64,000 bases of DNA from Glaciecola sp. UBA2563 (lineage in GTDB: Bacteria > Pseudomonadota > Gammaproteobacteria > Enterobacterales > Alteromonadaceae). The notes below the pieces were generated by a model, which worked only from the letters and a program-made list of their open reading frames with translations, was not told where the DNA came from and made no database searches. Location: NCBI GenBank assembly GCA_002340325.1, contig DDLV01000105.1:82828-146827 (forward strand), read 5' to 3'. This document shows, one piece after another, positions 1 through 8,745 of the stretch; position 1 is the first letter of the stretch, and every line of letters starts with the position of its first letter. Position numbers and translations under genes: made by a program.

Positions 1-1130
1 CCTTTCCAACCATCGACATAGTCTTCATCGACGTCACGCACGAGCGTTAAGCCTTTACTATCAACCTGCGTTCGAACATCAGATATCACACCGTCGACGA
101 CGTTAAGAAATGAAAAGGGCTTGCTTTCTAATGAGAGACTATCAGCCTCGATTTTAGAAAAATCTAGGATATCGTTAATGATCACCAATAGTGATTTTGC
201 CGCCCTCAATGATTGGTGCACGAGTTTCCGTGATTCACTGTTCGCTTGTTTGTCCTCAATGACTTGGAGCGTTCCTAGAATGCTATTTAATGGTGTTCTA
301 ATTTCGTGACTCATATTTGATAAAAATCGGGATTTCGCTTCGTTTGCAGCTTCGGCCTTTTGACCGGCAATTTTAAGTTTTTTGTGATATCTAAAAAGGC
401 TTGTGGAAAGCAGCACAATCAAAATTGAAAATGAAAGTATGATGGTTGTTTCCATCCTCAACCTTTGGCCAGTTAGGGTGACATCTGTGATCGTTAGATT
501 GTATAGACCTTCTGTGTGAAGACCATTATGCACAACGATAAAGTCGATAACGTTGCTGAAATCCAGACCTGAGTGCTCCATCCCAATTTCATTGTTGTAA
601 AGCCACCAACTTTCTACACCAAATTGTTTTAATGGTAGAGAATAGCTAACGGGCCGCGCAAATCCATCTGCGGTAATCCCCATGTATTTCAATGAGTCAT
701 TTATTGCTGTGTCAGAATAAGCTTCATTAAAGTTGCGAAACTGAAATCTCACACTGTGTTCAAGCCTCGGACCAGTAACTGATATGCTAAAGTTAACGTT
801 ATTATATGGCGTCAAATCGATGCCATTTGCCATATCTTCACCAATTAAAAAGTTAAAACCACATACGCTTTGTGTTGTGACCTGTTTGACCTCACAGGTG
901 CCGCTTATCCCATTGTCAATAATCTCATGGACAGAAGAAACCTCACCCAACGCAATGTTGGTGACGACCTTATTAACAGATGATTCAGTGAGAGGGTAGT
1001 TGATATCAAACTGACCGGTGAAATAGATAATACAGGGCAATGAGGCAATACATAAATATATCAATATTAGTCTTTTTTCTCGTTTTGAGAAAAAAGCCTG
1101 CTTTTGAACTATATCTTCTGAATCAAGCAT
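1..1130 (-). CDS. Membrane sensor histidine kinase, N-terminal part (cut by window edge)
   Basis: Reads leftward from ATG at 1128-1130 and runs off the left edge, so the ATPase domain and any receiver domain are not visible. The roughly 376 residues seen comprise a short basic cytoplasmic leader, a membrane segment at about 20-38, a sensing region of about 185 residues that matches no domain I can name, a second membrane segment at about 227-248, and a HisKA domain with the H-box SHEIRTPLNSILG (phospho-acceptor H275). This is the usual topology of a two-component kinase sensing a periplasmic signal. The H-box sequence is typical of hybrid kinases, but that cannot be confirmed here. It lies about 100 bp downstream of the M61 peptidase gene on the same strand and could be cotranscribed with it. 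Confidence 0.85.
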   Translation of the reverse strand, partial: MLDSEDIVQKQAFFSKREKRLILIYLCIASLPCIIYFTGQFDINYPLTESSVNKVVTNIALGEVSSVHEIIDNGISGTCEVKQVTTQSVCGFNFLIGEDMANGIDLTPYNNVNFSISVTGPRLEHSVRFQFRNFNEAYSDTAINDSLKYMGITADGFARPVSYSLPLKQFGVESWWLYNNEIGMEHSGLDFSNVIDFIVVHNGLHTEGLYNLTITDVTLTGQRLRMETTIILSFSILIVLLSTSLFRYHKKLKIAGQKAEAANEAKSRFLSNMSHEIRTPLNSILGTLQVIEDKQANSESRKLVHQSLRAAKSLLVIINDILDFSKIEADSLSLESKPFSFLNVVDGVISDVRTQVDSKGLTLVRDVDEDYVDGWK

Positions 1131-1233
1131 ATCTTCTGTAAATATTTAAATTTTTTGCGTTGATTGCTTTTATCTTTCTCACTCTTTGGTTTTTTGCTCG
1201 ATAATTTATACAAATAGCATTTAGGTGTTTATA

Positions 1234-3033
1234 TTACGCATTTTTCAAAAAACTTGGTTTAAGCCAGTTCTCATACTTTTCTGCATCATTTATTTGCACA
1301 AAACACGTATCCTTGGCGGCTGGCATTACCTGTAAACGCTTTTCTATTAATCGCGCATCTCGCAATAAATGGATAGACACACTATCACCAACGGCCTGTC
1401 GATTTAATTCACGATATAGATGCTTTGTATTGGTCTCTAACCCGTTGATTGCGATAATATGATCATCAATTTGTAAATCAGCAGCACTGGCCGCACTGCC
1501 TTTGAGTACCTGCGAAACTTTACAACCTAGTGTCTTGTCCTTCAGCACTGCACCAAAGTCATTCGCCATTGCTTCGGATGCTTCTTTTCCACCCTTATCA
1601 GAATTTGTATCTCGGGCACGTAAGTGCATTGCTAATCCAATTTCGTCCAGCCACTCAGAAAGCGGCAGTTCTGCAGTGCCAGAACAATAAAGCTCTATGA
1701 ACTCTTCCAACTGAACGTCTAGTTCTTCGCGGCATATTATGGCGATCACATCGTCTGGCGTGCCGATGCCTTTCGCACCGTATTTCCTATACAAGTGCTG
1801 CATAACATCGTCCAAGCTATACATCTCGTTGCTCTGTCTACGAATTTCAATATCGAGACCAAGAGCGACAAGTCCACCTTTTAAATAATAACTCACAATG
1901 TGATTGCTTGAGCTAGGCGTTTGCTTATAAAACTTGTTCCATGCATAGAAGCTCGATTCGGAAATACTTTGTAGATCTCTACCTGGGTTTCTTAGTAAAC
2001 GCGTGATGTTTTTGCCCAAAACTTCTAAATATGCATTCGGGCTTATTGTTTGGCTTCTGGCAAGGGCAAGATCGTCATAGAGTGATGTTATGCCTTCATA
2101 GATCCATAATTGGGGGGTATAAACTTCCTCGCTTAGATCCGGCGCGCACATAACGTCAGGCTTGTTTCGCTTTACGTGCCATGTATGAAAGAGTTCATGA
2201 CTACAGAGTGCAAGAAAATCTTGGTACTCGTTTTTGATTGTTGTGGTTTCACCAACAAGGGGTATCCCATCTCGTGCATATTGCAAAATCGTTGACGCTC
2301 TGTGTTCCAAGCCACCAAATCCATTCTTGCAGACGAGTGTGATAAAAAAGTATTCTCTTTCGGGCATTTCACCGAATAACATCTCATGATGACGACAGAT
2401 GGGCACAAGATCACTACAAATTCTATCCATATCAAAATCGTGAGTACCCGTAAAAATGACGTGATATGTTGTATCGTTTACAACAAACGATTGTTGTGTC
2501 GTTTTACCAATCAAAATGGGATGGTCAATGAGTGTGTCATAACAGTCGTTAGTAAAACTTCTTACGTTGTCTGTTTCGGATGAGTCATCATTGGGCTGCA
2601 TAGCAGTAATGGTGTGTGCCCATGGCATTAACCGCGATTTATCGATAATGACATTATGCGTTTTATTCTGCAGTTCTTTCACACACAAAAACACACTTGT
2701 GCCATTACAAAAAGCATATTCATCATTGATGTATGCACTTCGAACGGATAGGTCACGAGCAAATACAGTATACTCTAACGTAACAATTCCCAACTCAGCG
2801 TTTGAATCATTGCAGAGCTTCCAACTCTGTTTGTCGATTTTTTTTAGCACCAGCTCTTCGTTGGTAGGGTAAATTTCGACGATGTTCTTTGCAAAATCCC
2901 TGATCATGTAACTACCTGGGATCCAAGCGGGTAGTGTAATCGTCAATTCAGTAAGTGAACCTGCTTGCGCTGTAAGTTGTATTTTGAAGAGATGCTCGCT
3001 TATGCTATCTGGGATTAGCGTGTATTCGATCAT
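1234..3033 (-). CDS. M61 family metallopeptidase (glycyl aminopeptidase-like) with PDZ domain
   Basis: A 599-residue protein of the M61 family. The N-terminal beta-rich domain has the family phrase LPAWIPGSYMIRDFAKNI at about 34-51. The zinc site is HELFHTWHVKR, with H279, E280 and H283 as ligand/catalytic/ligand residues. A downstream segment (about 505-560) with DHIIAINGL looks like the PDZ domain usual in this family. Known members release N-terminal Gly or Ala from peptides. No signal peptide is evident, so it is probably cytoplasmic. Its start faces the divergent DUF962 gene across a 220-bp spacer that holds a 13-bp perfect inverted repeat. Length and domain order are normal for the family. 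Confidence 0.92.
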   Translation of the reverse strand: MIEYTLIPDSISEHLFKIQLTAQAGSLTELTITLPAWIPGSYMIRDFAKNIVEIYPTNEELVLKKIDKQSWKLCNDSNAELGIVTLEYTVFARDLSVRSAYINDEYAFCNGTSVFLCVKELQNKTHNVIIDKSRLMPWAHTITAMQPNDDSSETDNVRSFTNDCYDTLIDHPILIGKTTQQSFVVNDTTYHVIFTGTHDFDMDRICSDLVPICRHHEMLFGEMPEREYFFITLVCKNGFGGLEHRASTILQYARDGIPLVGETTTIKNEYQDFLALCSHELFHTWHVKRNKPDVMCAPDLSEEVYTPQLWIYEGITSLYDDLALARSQTISPNAYLEVLGKNITRLLRNPGRDLQSISESSFYAWNKFYKQTPSSSNHIVSYYLKGGLVALGLDIEIRRQSNEMYSLDDVMQHLYRKYGAKGIGTPDDVIAIICREELDVQLEEFIELYCSGTAELPLSEWLDEIGLAMHLRARDTNSDKGGKEASEAMANDFGAVLKDKTLGCKVSQVLKGSAASAADLQIDDHIIAINGLETNTKHLYRELNRQAVGDSVSIHLLRDARLIEKRLQVMPAAKDTCFVQINDAEKYENWLKPSFLKNA

Positions 3034-3138
3034 AATTTGATAATTTAGCTGTGAACGATGAAGAGGTTGATGGGTAGTATAAGCGCTTTGCTTGCTTTTA
3101 TCATGTCCAGTTTCTGTTGACTTGTAGCAGTTTTTGGC

Positions 3139-3180
3139 TGCAATTAATGATTGTATTTACAAAGACCATCATTAATTGCA
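3139..3180. repeat. 13-bp perfect inverted repeat in a divergent promoter region
   Basis: TGCAATTAATGAT at 3139-3151 is repeated as its exact reverse complement at 3168-3180, with a 16-base spacer. It lies about 105 bp upstream of the M61 gene and about 75-90 bp upstream of the DUF962 gene. There is no T-run, so it is more like an operator or cruciform than a terminator. Confidence 0.6.
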
Positions 3181-3253
3181 AGTTGAGTAAGATTTAATAA
3201 CAATGTAAAATGCATGTAAACCATGTGTATATAAAAACAATAGAAAATAAAGA

Positions 3254-3742
3254 ATGAGTGGCGGGAATATGCGAGAAATAGATAGATTAATGAATCACTA
3301 TAGTGAAAGCCATCAAAATAAAACCAACATACTTATTCACGGTATTGCTGTACCAAGTATTTACCTTGTTACCGTTGGTTTAATTTGGTCAATACCTGTA
3401 CTTGATTTTATGTCTGCAATGAATATTACATGGGCGCATGTGCTGATCATTCCAACCTTGATGTACTATTTTAAACTCTCTGGTCCAATAGGTGCAGCGA
3501 TGACAGTGCTGAGTATTTTTGTATTTTTGTTTTTACATTGGTTACAAGGTGCACTATTCGGTACTGGGTTCACGGTTTGGCAGTTTTGTCTCGCGTTATT
3601 TATTGTTATGTGGGTATTGCAATTCGTAGGTCACAAAATTGAAGGGAAAAAACCTTCGTTTTTGGAAGACCTTCGTTATTTGTTGGTTGGTCCCGCCTGG
3701 TGGTGGAAACACTGGTTGAAACGATTGAACATCAATTACTAA
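3254..3742 (+). CDS. DUF962/Mpo1-like integral membrane protein
   Basis: A 162-residue (or 157-residue) membrane protein of the DUF962 family. It opens with REIDRLMNHYSESHQNKTN and ILIHGIAVP, the family hallmark, followed by about four hydrophobic helices and a conserved C-terminal GPAWWWKHWL. The yeast relative Mpo1 is an Fe(II)-dependent dioxygenase that alpha-oxidises 2-hydroxy fatty acids; histidines at the start of the first helix (SHQN, LIHG) and near the end (GHKIEGKKP) fit that metal site. The bacterial substrate is unknown. Two ATGs are possible, 3254 and 3269; relatives begin close to the second. It is convergent with pfkA. Confidence 0.85.
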   Translation: MSGGNMREIDRLMNHYSESHQNKTNILIHGIAVPSIYLVTVGLIWSIPVLDFMSAMNITWAHVLIIPTLMYYFKLSGPIGAAMTVLSIFVFLFLHWLQGALFGTGFTVWQFCLALFIVMWVLQFVGHKIEGKKPSFLEDLRYLLVGPAWWWKHWLKRLNINY

Positions 3743-3783
3743 AAACTGATTTGTAACGTTTTTTTGCTTGCCAGCAAAGATAC

Positions 3784-3815
3784 AGGGTGGTTACGCGTAA
3801 CATAATAACTACCCT
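3784..3815. terminator. Possible hairpin between convergent genes
   Basis: AGGGTGGTTA at 3784-3793 pairs with TAACTACCCT at 3806-3815 (one G-T pair, 12-base loop). It lies between the DUF962 stop and the pfkA stop, where a shared terminator is expected. No U-tract follows on either strand, so this is weak. Confidence 0.3.
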
Positions 3816-3831
3816 AAAGACCCATCTAGCC

Positions 3832-4827
3832 TCAATGAATTAAGGTAATTTTGTTTTGGATAAGCAGCGAATAGTCGTTCAGCGCCTTTCTTTCAACCTT
3901 TGATGGATCAAGCGGTATTGCTGCTGGATATCTGTGCTGGATACCTGACATAACGCCTTTTTTGTCTTCCCGTATGAGCTGAACTGCGTAAGTACCAAGC
4001 TTTGTTGCGAGCACACGGTCATGCCAATCTGGCGAACCACCTCGCTGCACGTGACCTAATGAAAGGATCCTAACGTCAACACCAGTTTTGGACTGTAATG
4101 ACGTCGCCAAGTCATTCAAACCGCCCGGCCAGAGGTTTTCAGTGATAACAATGATATGACTGGCATTGGCCTTGTTATTTCGTCTTTTTTCTAGTTTGTC
4201 GAGGATTTTGGCTAGTTCATCTTCAGCGGTGCTAAACGTTTCAGGCAATAGCACGTGATCTGCGCCAGCGCCAATCGCGGAATTCAATGCAATGAAGCCT
4301 GCTTCACGCCCCATTACATCCACTACAAAAATACGTTCAAATGCATCCGCAGTATCCCGCACTTTATCAAGGCTTTCGACGGCGGTTTGTATCGCCGTAT
4401 GGTAACCAACGGTGTAGTCAGTGCCAGCGACATCATTATCAATAGTGCCAGGAATACCTACGACAGGTTTATCCCATACTTCCTGTAGTGCAAGCGCTCC
4501 CATGAATGAACCGTTACCACCTACAACAACAAGACCGTCCAACTCGTGGTTTTCAAGAACCTGTGCTGCAAGTCTTATCTGTTCGGGATGTTTGAACTTT
4601 TCGCACCGCGCGCTGTGCAACAAGGTGCCACCGCGTTGAAGGAGATTGTGAACCGTCTGCGTTGTCAGCGGCACCCACTCGCTTTTTAATAGTCCGTTAT
4701 AGCCGTGACGAAAGCCAATGACTTCAATGTTATCACTAGCAGCGGCGAGAGTTACTGCTCGAATACACGCATTCATTCCTGGTGCATCTCCGCCAGATGT
4801 CAATATCGCGATTTTCTTGACTGTCAT
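3832..4827 (-). CDS. pfkA: ATP-dependent 6-phosphofructokinase
   Basis: Phosphorylates fructose 6-phosphate to fructose 1,6-bisphosphate, the committed step of glycolysis, as a cytoplasmic homotetramer. The sequence has the PfkA signatures in order: the ATP loop TSGGDAPGMNACIRA, GGNGSFMGA, the catalytic PGTIDNDVAGTDYT segment (TIDND Asp as base), MGREAGFIA, and a late GHVQRGGSPDWHDR allosteric/substrate segment. I start it at the ATG at 4825-4827 because AAAAGG sits six bases upstream; an in-frame GTG at 4840-4842 would add five residues and has no better ribosome site. At about 331 residues it is slightly longer than the 320 of E. coli. It is convergent with the DUF962 gene and divergent from the lipoprotein gene. 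Confidence 0.96.
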   Translation of the reverse strand: MTVKKIAILTSGGDAPGMNACIRAVTLAAASDNIEVIGFRHGYNGLLKSEWVPLTTQTVHNLLQRGGTLLHSARCEKFKHPEQIRLAAQVLENHELDGLVVVGGNGSFMGALALQEVWDKPVVGIPGTIDNDVAGTDYTVGYHTAIQTAVESLDKVRDTADAFERIFVVDVMGREAGFIALNSAIGAGADHVLLPETFSTAEDELAKILDKLEKRRNNKANASHIIVITENLWPGGLNDLATSLQSKTGVDVRILSLGHVQRGGSPDWHDRVLATKLGTYAVQLIREDKKGVMSGIQHRYPAAIPLDPSKVERKALNDYSLLIQNKITLIH

Positions 4828-4893
4828 TTGAATCCTTTTCACATTTATTTGTCGTAAGAAGACTATCCACTCTACTGCTATGGAATTTTCAAA

Positions 4894-5739
4894 GTGAAAA
4901 AAATCGTTTTGTTGTTGGTCACGATTTTTACCCTGGCTGGGTGCTCAACTAAATTCGCTTATAACAATATAGACTGGTTGGTCTATTGGTACATCGATGA
5001 TTATATTGAATTAACATCAGAACAAGAAAGTGTTTTTGATGAAAAACTACAAAAATGGTTGATTTGGCATAAGCGCGAGGAGTTCCCTCAATATATCAAT
5101 CATCTTGATGAGCTAATATCAGACATTCAACAAAATTCGCTTACTGCACAGCGCATGGGCTATCATCAGCAAAAGGCAAGGGAGCATTGGACTAGGTTGC
5201 GTGCGCATGTAGCACCGGACTTAGTCGAGATGAGTGAATTATTAACCGACGACCAAGTCGTCTATCTCTTTGCTGCATTGGAAGAGGATAATAAAGAAGA
5301 AGCAGAAGAATACCTTGAAAGAGTTTCATATTCGGAGGAAAAAAAAGAAAAACGCTGGTTAAAACGCAGTCAAGACAGTGCTTCTGATTGGCTTGGACGA
5401 TTAAATCAGGAACAAAAAAATTATATCGCCGATAGTTTTGGGACGTTTGAACCTACTCGTGAACATTGGATTGCTTACAAAGAAGACTATCAGGCAAGTT
5501 TGAGAACACTATTTGCTACTCGACACACTAACGAGAATTTTAAGGATGATTTACTCGTCATGATTACCCAACCCGAAAAATACAGATCTGAAGCATTCAA
5601 TCAAGCATCTGAACGAAATACAAAAAAATCAAAACAGTATCTACTAGATTTAATGCAGGTAGCTACCGAAAAACAAAAGCGAACGCTTGTTAAAAACATA
5701 GAGAAATACAAAGACGATATCGTGGATTTGAGTCAATAA
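4894..5739 (+). CDS. DUF6279-type lipoprotein
   Basis: A 281-residue predicted lipoprotein. The signal sequence MKKIVLLLVTIFTLAGC ends in a clear lipobox (LAGC, Cys17). The mature protein is highly charged and helical, with YNNIDWLVYWYIDDYIELTSEQ just after the lipobox, the region by which I recognise the DUF6279 family. That family has no established function; periplasmic or outer-membrane location is expected. The start is GTG at 4894, since an upstream ATG at 4880 hits a stop after five codons. Its stop codon lies within the open frame of the truncated GST gene that follows. Confidence 0.8.
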   Translation: MKKIVLLLVTIFTLAGCSTKFAYNNIDWLVYWYIDDYIELTSEQESVFDEKLQKWLIWHKREEFPQYINHLDELISDIQQNSLTAQRMGYHQQKAREHWTRLRAHVAPDLVEMSELLTDDQVVYLFAALEEDNKEEAEEYLERVSYSEEKKEKRWLKRSQDSASDWLGRLNQEQKNYIADSFGTFEPTREHWIAYKEDYQASLRTLFATRHTNENFKDDLLVMITQPEKYRSEAFNQASERNTKKSKQYLLDLMQVATEKQKRTLVKNIEKYKDDIVDLSQ

Positions 5740-5764
5740 AAAATCGTCTATCACTCAAGCAATA

Positions 5765-6157
5765 TTGGTCTATCTTGCCAAAGACTATGGTTCAAATGAG
5801 TGGTTTCCAGAATCCTCCAGAGAGATGGCAGAAGTCATACAATGGCTGATGGTTGCAGAAAATGAAATTGCTAGAGGGCCAAATGATGCGAGGTTGCACG
5901 ATAAATTTGGCTATGAATTGGATCACACGCTGGCTTTGGATAAATCAAATCGAATCTTGGATTTGATAGAGCAACATCTAAGCACTCAATCTTGGTTAGC
6001 GTTAGATAGACCCACGATAGCTGATATCGTATGTTTTCCATACATAGCGTTGGGGCATGAAGGTAGAGCAAACATCGGTGAGCGCAATCAAATAAAGAAC
6101 TGGATTGAAAGAATAAAGGCACTACCAAATTTTATATCCATGCCAGATCTAATCTAA
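5765..6157 (+). pseudogene. Glutathione S-transferase remnant lacking the thioredoxin-fold domain
   Basis: The 130 codons from 5765 match the C-terminal half of a GST: ILVYLAKDYG is the usual end of the N-terminal domain (about residue 65-75 of a 200-residue GST), followed by the all-helical domain ending in IKNWIERIKALPNF. The frame is open upstream only to 5732 and holds TQAILVYLAK in phase, but the preceding 65 or so residues with the glutathione site are replaced by the end of the lipoprotein gene. Only TTG or ATT could start it and no ribosome site is visible. I read it as a 5'-deleted gene. A short expressed helical-domain protein cannot be excluded. Confidence 0.7.
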
Positions 6158-6481
6158 ATCGCTGCATCAATGTGATCAGTTTCTGGTAGTTTTGATATCT
6201 CATGCATCTGTCCGTCTACGTAATAAATTAGATGTAACCATTATACGGGAAGGAGGTTTTAAAAATGTAGGATTGTCACGGCTCACTTTGGCGCAATGTC
6301 TACCGTTAACATCCAATATATTCAAAGGTTTATGTATGTTGTTTTACATGAAAAGATATACTATTGTGAAAGTTACGAAAATGTAAAGCTCTCGCCCTGT
6401 GTGGTTCTAAATAGCAGGCAAATGACCGCAAAGCGTTGATATCTCAATCTCCAGCGCTTCGGTACAAAAGGAACTTTTCCA
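6158..6481. other. Intergenic region, no convincing gene
   Basis: There is no ORF with recognisable content. A strong ribosome-site-like GGAAGGAGG at 6248-6256 is followed by ATG at 6265-6267 and immediately by TAG, so it leads nowhere. The region may be a decayed gene or the leader of the next gene at 6482. Confidence 0.5.
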
Positions 6482-7564
6482 ATGTATGTGATAACCAACC
6501 GAGAAATATTGCGGAATAAAACGGGTCTTAAACAGTTTGGTGCTTCTGTTAATTCGAAAGGGCCTAATGAACTCAGAGTAGCAAAGGTAGATCGTTACGG
6601 CCGAGGATATAAGGTAACGCTATTGGAGGATAAACTACCTCAAGCACGCGCTAAAGAGCTGATTGAAATGCACAAGCTAGACCTTGACCAAGAGGCACAG
6701 CACTGGATTAGTTTGGAGGTTGCGATTGATGTTACTCAACGGGCTCGCAAAAACAATTCGCATGTGCTGTTTTTTGTGCATGGCTTCAACAACGATATTA
6801 ACGATGTAGTAAAACGAGCATTTTACTTACAGGACCAATATGGCATTGAAGTCATTCCATTTACATGGCCCGCGAACGGGGGTGGCGCTGCAGGTGTTAT
6901 ATCCTACAAGTCAGACAAACGCGATGCGCGAGCGTCGACCGGTGCATTAGAACGTACACTTAAGATTATGCGTGAGCACTTTGTACTCATTAATGAAGGA
7001 CAACAGAGAAAGTTATTGGAGCAAGCCACTAAAAAACATCCAGATAACTTAGAAGCACGAGAAATTTTGTATTCGCGATTGTTAGAAAAAGAATGTCCCT
7101 TTAGCTTTAACGCGATGTTTCACAGTATGGGCAACTATTTGCTCAAGCAAATGCTAAAAAGTTCGATTTGTGAAGGCAATGATCTCACCTTTGACAACGT
7201 TGTATTAGTCGCAGCGGACACCAATAATGAAGAACACAAGGAATGGGTAGATACAATAAAGTTTCGCAAGCGACTGTTTATAACCATAAATGAGGATGAT
7301 GTGGCCTTAAAAGCATCAAGAGCCAAGTTTGGTTCAAATCAACTCGCTCGACTTGGACATTATCTACGTGGTCTTGATTCAACCAGCGCACACTATATTA
7401 ATTTTACCCGAGCGTCATGGGTAAAAAAATCTCATGCGTATTTTGAAGAGCCATCTGAGAAAAATGAAAATGTAAAAGCTTTTTTTGAGAGGGCTTTTAA
7501 AGGCGAACCTGCTGAGGAGGACTTGCGGTTTCAGTCAGAAGGCAACTGGTATGAAGTTTCCTAA
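6482..7564 (+). CDS. DUF900-like alpha/beta hydrolase
   Basis: A 360-residue cytoplasmic protein with alpha/beta-hydrolase features. VLFFVHGFNND at about 97-107 is the oxyanion strand-loop typical of DUF900 proteins, and FHSMGNYLLKQML carries the probable nucleophile serine in a degenerate elbow (HSMGN). No signal peptide or membrane segment is present. The substrate is unknown. It stands alone between the GST remnant and a secreted esterase-like protein. The start ATG at 6482 has only a weak ribosome site (GGAACTTTTCC). Confidence 0.7.
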   Translation: MYVITNREILRNKTGLKQFGASVNSKGPNELRVAKVDRYGRGYKVTLLEDKLPQARAKELIEMHKLDLDQEAQHWISLEVAIDVTQRARKNNSHVLFFVHGFNNDINDVVKRAFYLQDQYGIEVIPFTWPANGGGAAGVISYKSDKRDARASTGALERTLKIMREHFVLINEGQQRKLLEQATKKHPDNLEAREILYSRLLEKECPFSFNAMFHSMGNYLLKQMLKSSICEGNDLTFDNVVLVAADTNNEEHKEWVDTIKFRKRLFITINEDDVALKASRAKFGSNQLARLGHYLRGLDSTSAHYINFTRASWVKKSHAYFEEPSEKNENVKAFFERAFKGEPAEEDLRFQSEGNWYEVS

Positions 7565-7591
7565 ACACATTGTCTAATGCAGAGGATATGA

Positions 7592-8614
7592 GTGCACCGT
7601 TATAGCGTAATCTGTTTTATTTACCTTACAATATTTACTTTGATTAATGGCGCTGTCTTTGCTCGCGAAAAAGTCAGCTTGAACGGATTTGTGGCTCAAT
7701 CGTGTCCGAATGAGACCGACTATTACCCATTTTCTCCTTTAAACATCAAGGTTAAATCGGTTTCATTGGGTAATGAAAGTGACGTGCAAGCAGCGCTTCC
7801 AGAGGGAGTCAGTCTTTTTGGTGCTTGGGAGCTTAATGCCAATAACAGTGCATTTGGTGGTTTATCAGGTTTACAGTTTTCCTCACAGGGGAGACTTGTT
7901 GCGGTCTCGGATCGAGGTAATCTTATCACTATAGACTTGACCGATGGTACGCCAAATGGCAACGGGTCGATATCGCCATTGTTAGACAACAGCGGTAAAG
8001 TATTAGAAGGAAAAAATGAAACAGATGCTGAGGGTTTGGCATATTACGACAACTTGACGTTCATCAGCTTTGAGCGAAATCACCGCATTTTGGCATACGC
8101 GCTTGATGCATGTGGGGCAGCGGCAAGAGGTATTACCATTGCTGAATTACCAAGCATAATTAACGATGTAACAATAAACGATAATGACGGTGCGGAAGCT
8201 CTTTATTTCAAAGAAAAGGGCGGCTTGTTTGCCGGTTATGAGACCTCTATTGACGGTAAATCAATTGTATTGCGTATTGACATAAGCAACGGCGGCTCAG
8301 GTTACGCGAGCAAGGATTCATATTCCTTCCAACATGGTCCGACTGTTCATGAAGACTTTAAGCTGGTTGGCGCGTCCCAAAACGCTTATTTGTTTCGCGC
8401 TTATTCCAGATGGCGCGGTAACCGAAATATTATTCGTTTAGATGACGGCCGCGAGATATTTCTGCAACATCCATTAACTGTGGATAACTTTGAAGGCATA
8501 GCACAGCTAGATGATGCATCCGGCAATTATATGCTATATATCATTTCTGACGATAACTTCTCAGCTCGTCAAAAGATCCTTTTGTATGCATTTAAAATCG
8601 CGTTAAGCGGATAG
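7592..8614 (+). CDS. Secreted esterase-like phytase-family protein
   Basis: A 340-residue protein with a signal peptide (hydrophobic to about residue 23, cleavage near AVFA). The mature part resembles the 'esterase-like activity of phytase' beta-propeller family: GGLSGLQFSSQGRLVAVSDRG, then DAEGLAYYD, then a later EALYF and FEGIAQL, all at the positions where this family places acidic metal-binding residues. Members are periplasmic or exported and act on phosphate esters or are uncharacterised. The start is GTG at 7592 with AGAGGA five bases upstream. A stem-loop at 8663-8686 follows. Confidence 0.75.
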   Translation: MHRYSVICFIYLTIFTLINGAVFAREKVSLNGFVAQSCPNETDYYPFSPLNIKVKSVSLGNESDVQAALPEGVSLFGAWELNANNSAFGGLSGLQFSSQGRLVAVSDRGNLITIDLTDGTPNGNGSISPLLDNSGKVLEGKNETDAEGLAYYDNLTFISFERNHRILAYALDACGAAARGITIAELPSIINDVTINDNDGAEALYFKEKGGLFAGYETSIDGKSIVLRIDISNGGSGYASKDSYSFQHGPTVHEDFKLVGASQNAYLFRAYSRWRGNRNIIRLDDGREIFLQHPLTVDNFEGIAQLDDASGNYMLYIISDDNFSARQKILLYAFKIALSG

Positions 8615-8662
8615 GCACTGTTATTTATCTAAACCAAAAAGCAATTGGATTGAAACCGTAAA

Positions 8663-8693
8663 AACGGTCAGCAACGTGTGACCGTTGGATTTT
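8663..8693 (+). terminator. Stem-loop after the phytase-like gene
   Basis: AACGGTCA (8663-8670) and TGACCGTT (8679-8686) form a perfect 8-bp stem with an 8-base loop, followed by GGATTTT. It sits 50 bases after the stop at 8614 and before the convergent SDR gene. It is probably an intrinsic terminator, though the U-tract is short. Confidence 0.55.
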
Positions 8694-8745
8694 AAAGGCG
8701 GCCCACACTCTGCGTCACTGGCAACACCTCGCTATAGTTAATTGG

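Noticed and set aside
6192..6386. Short ORF of 64 codons in the 6.2 kb spacer
   Set aside because: It has no ribosome site, unusual composition and no recognisable motif; the strong ribosome-like site nearby is in another frame.
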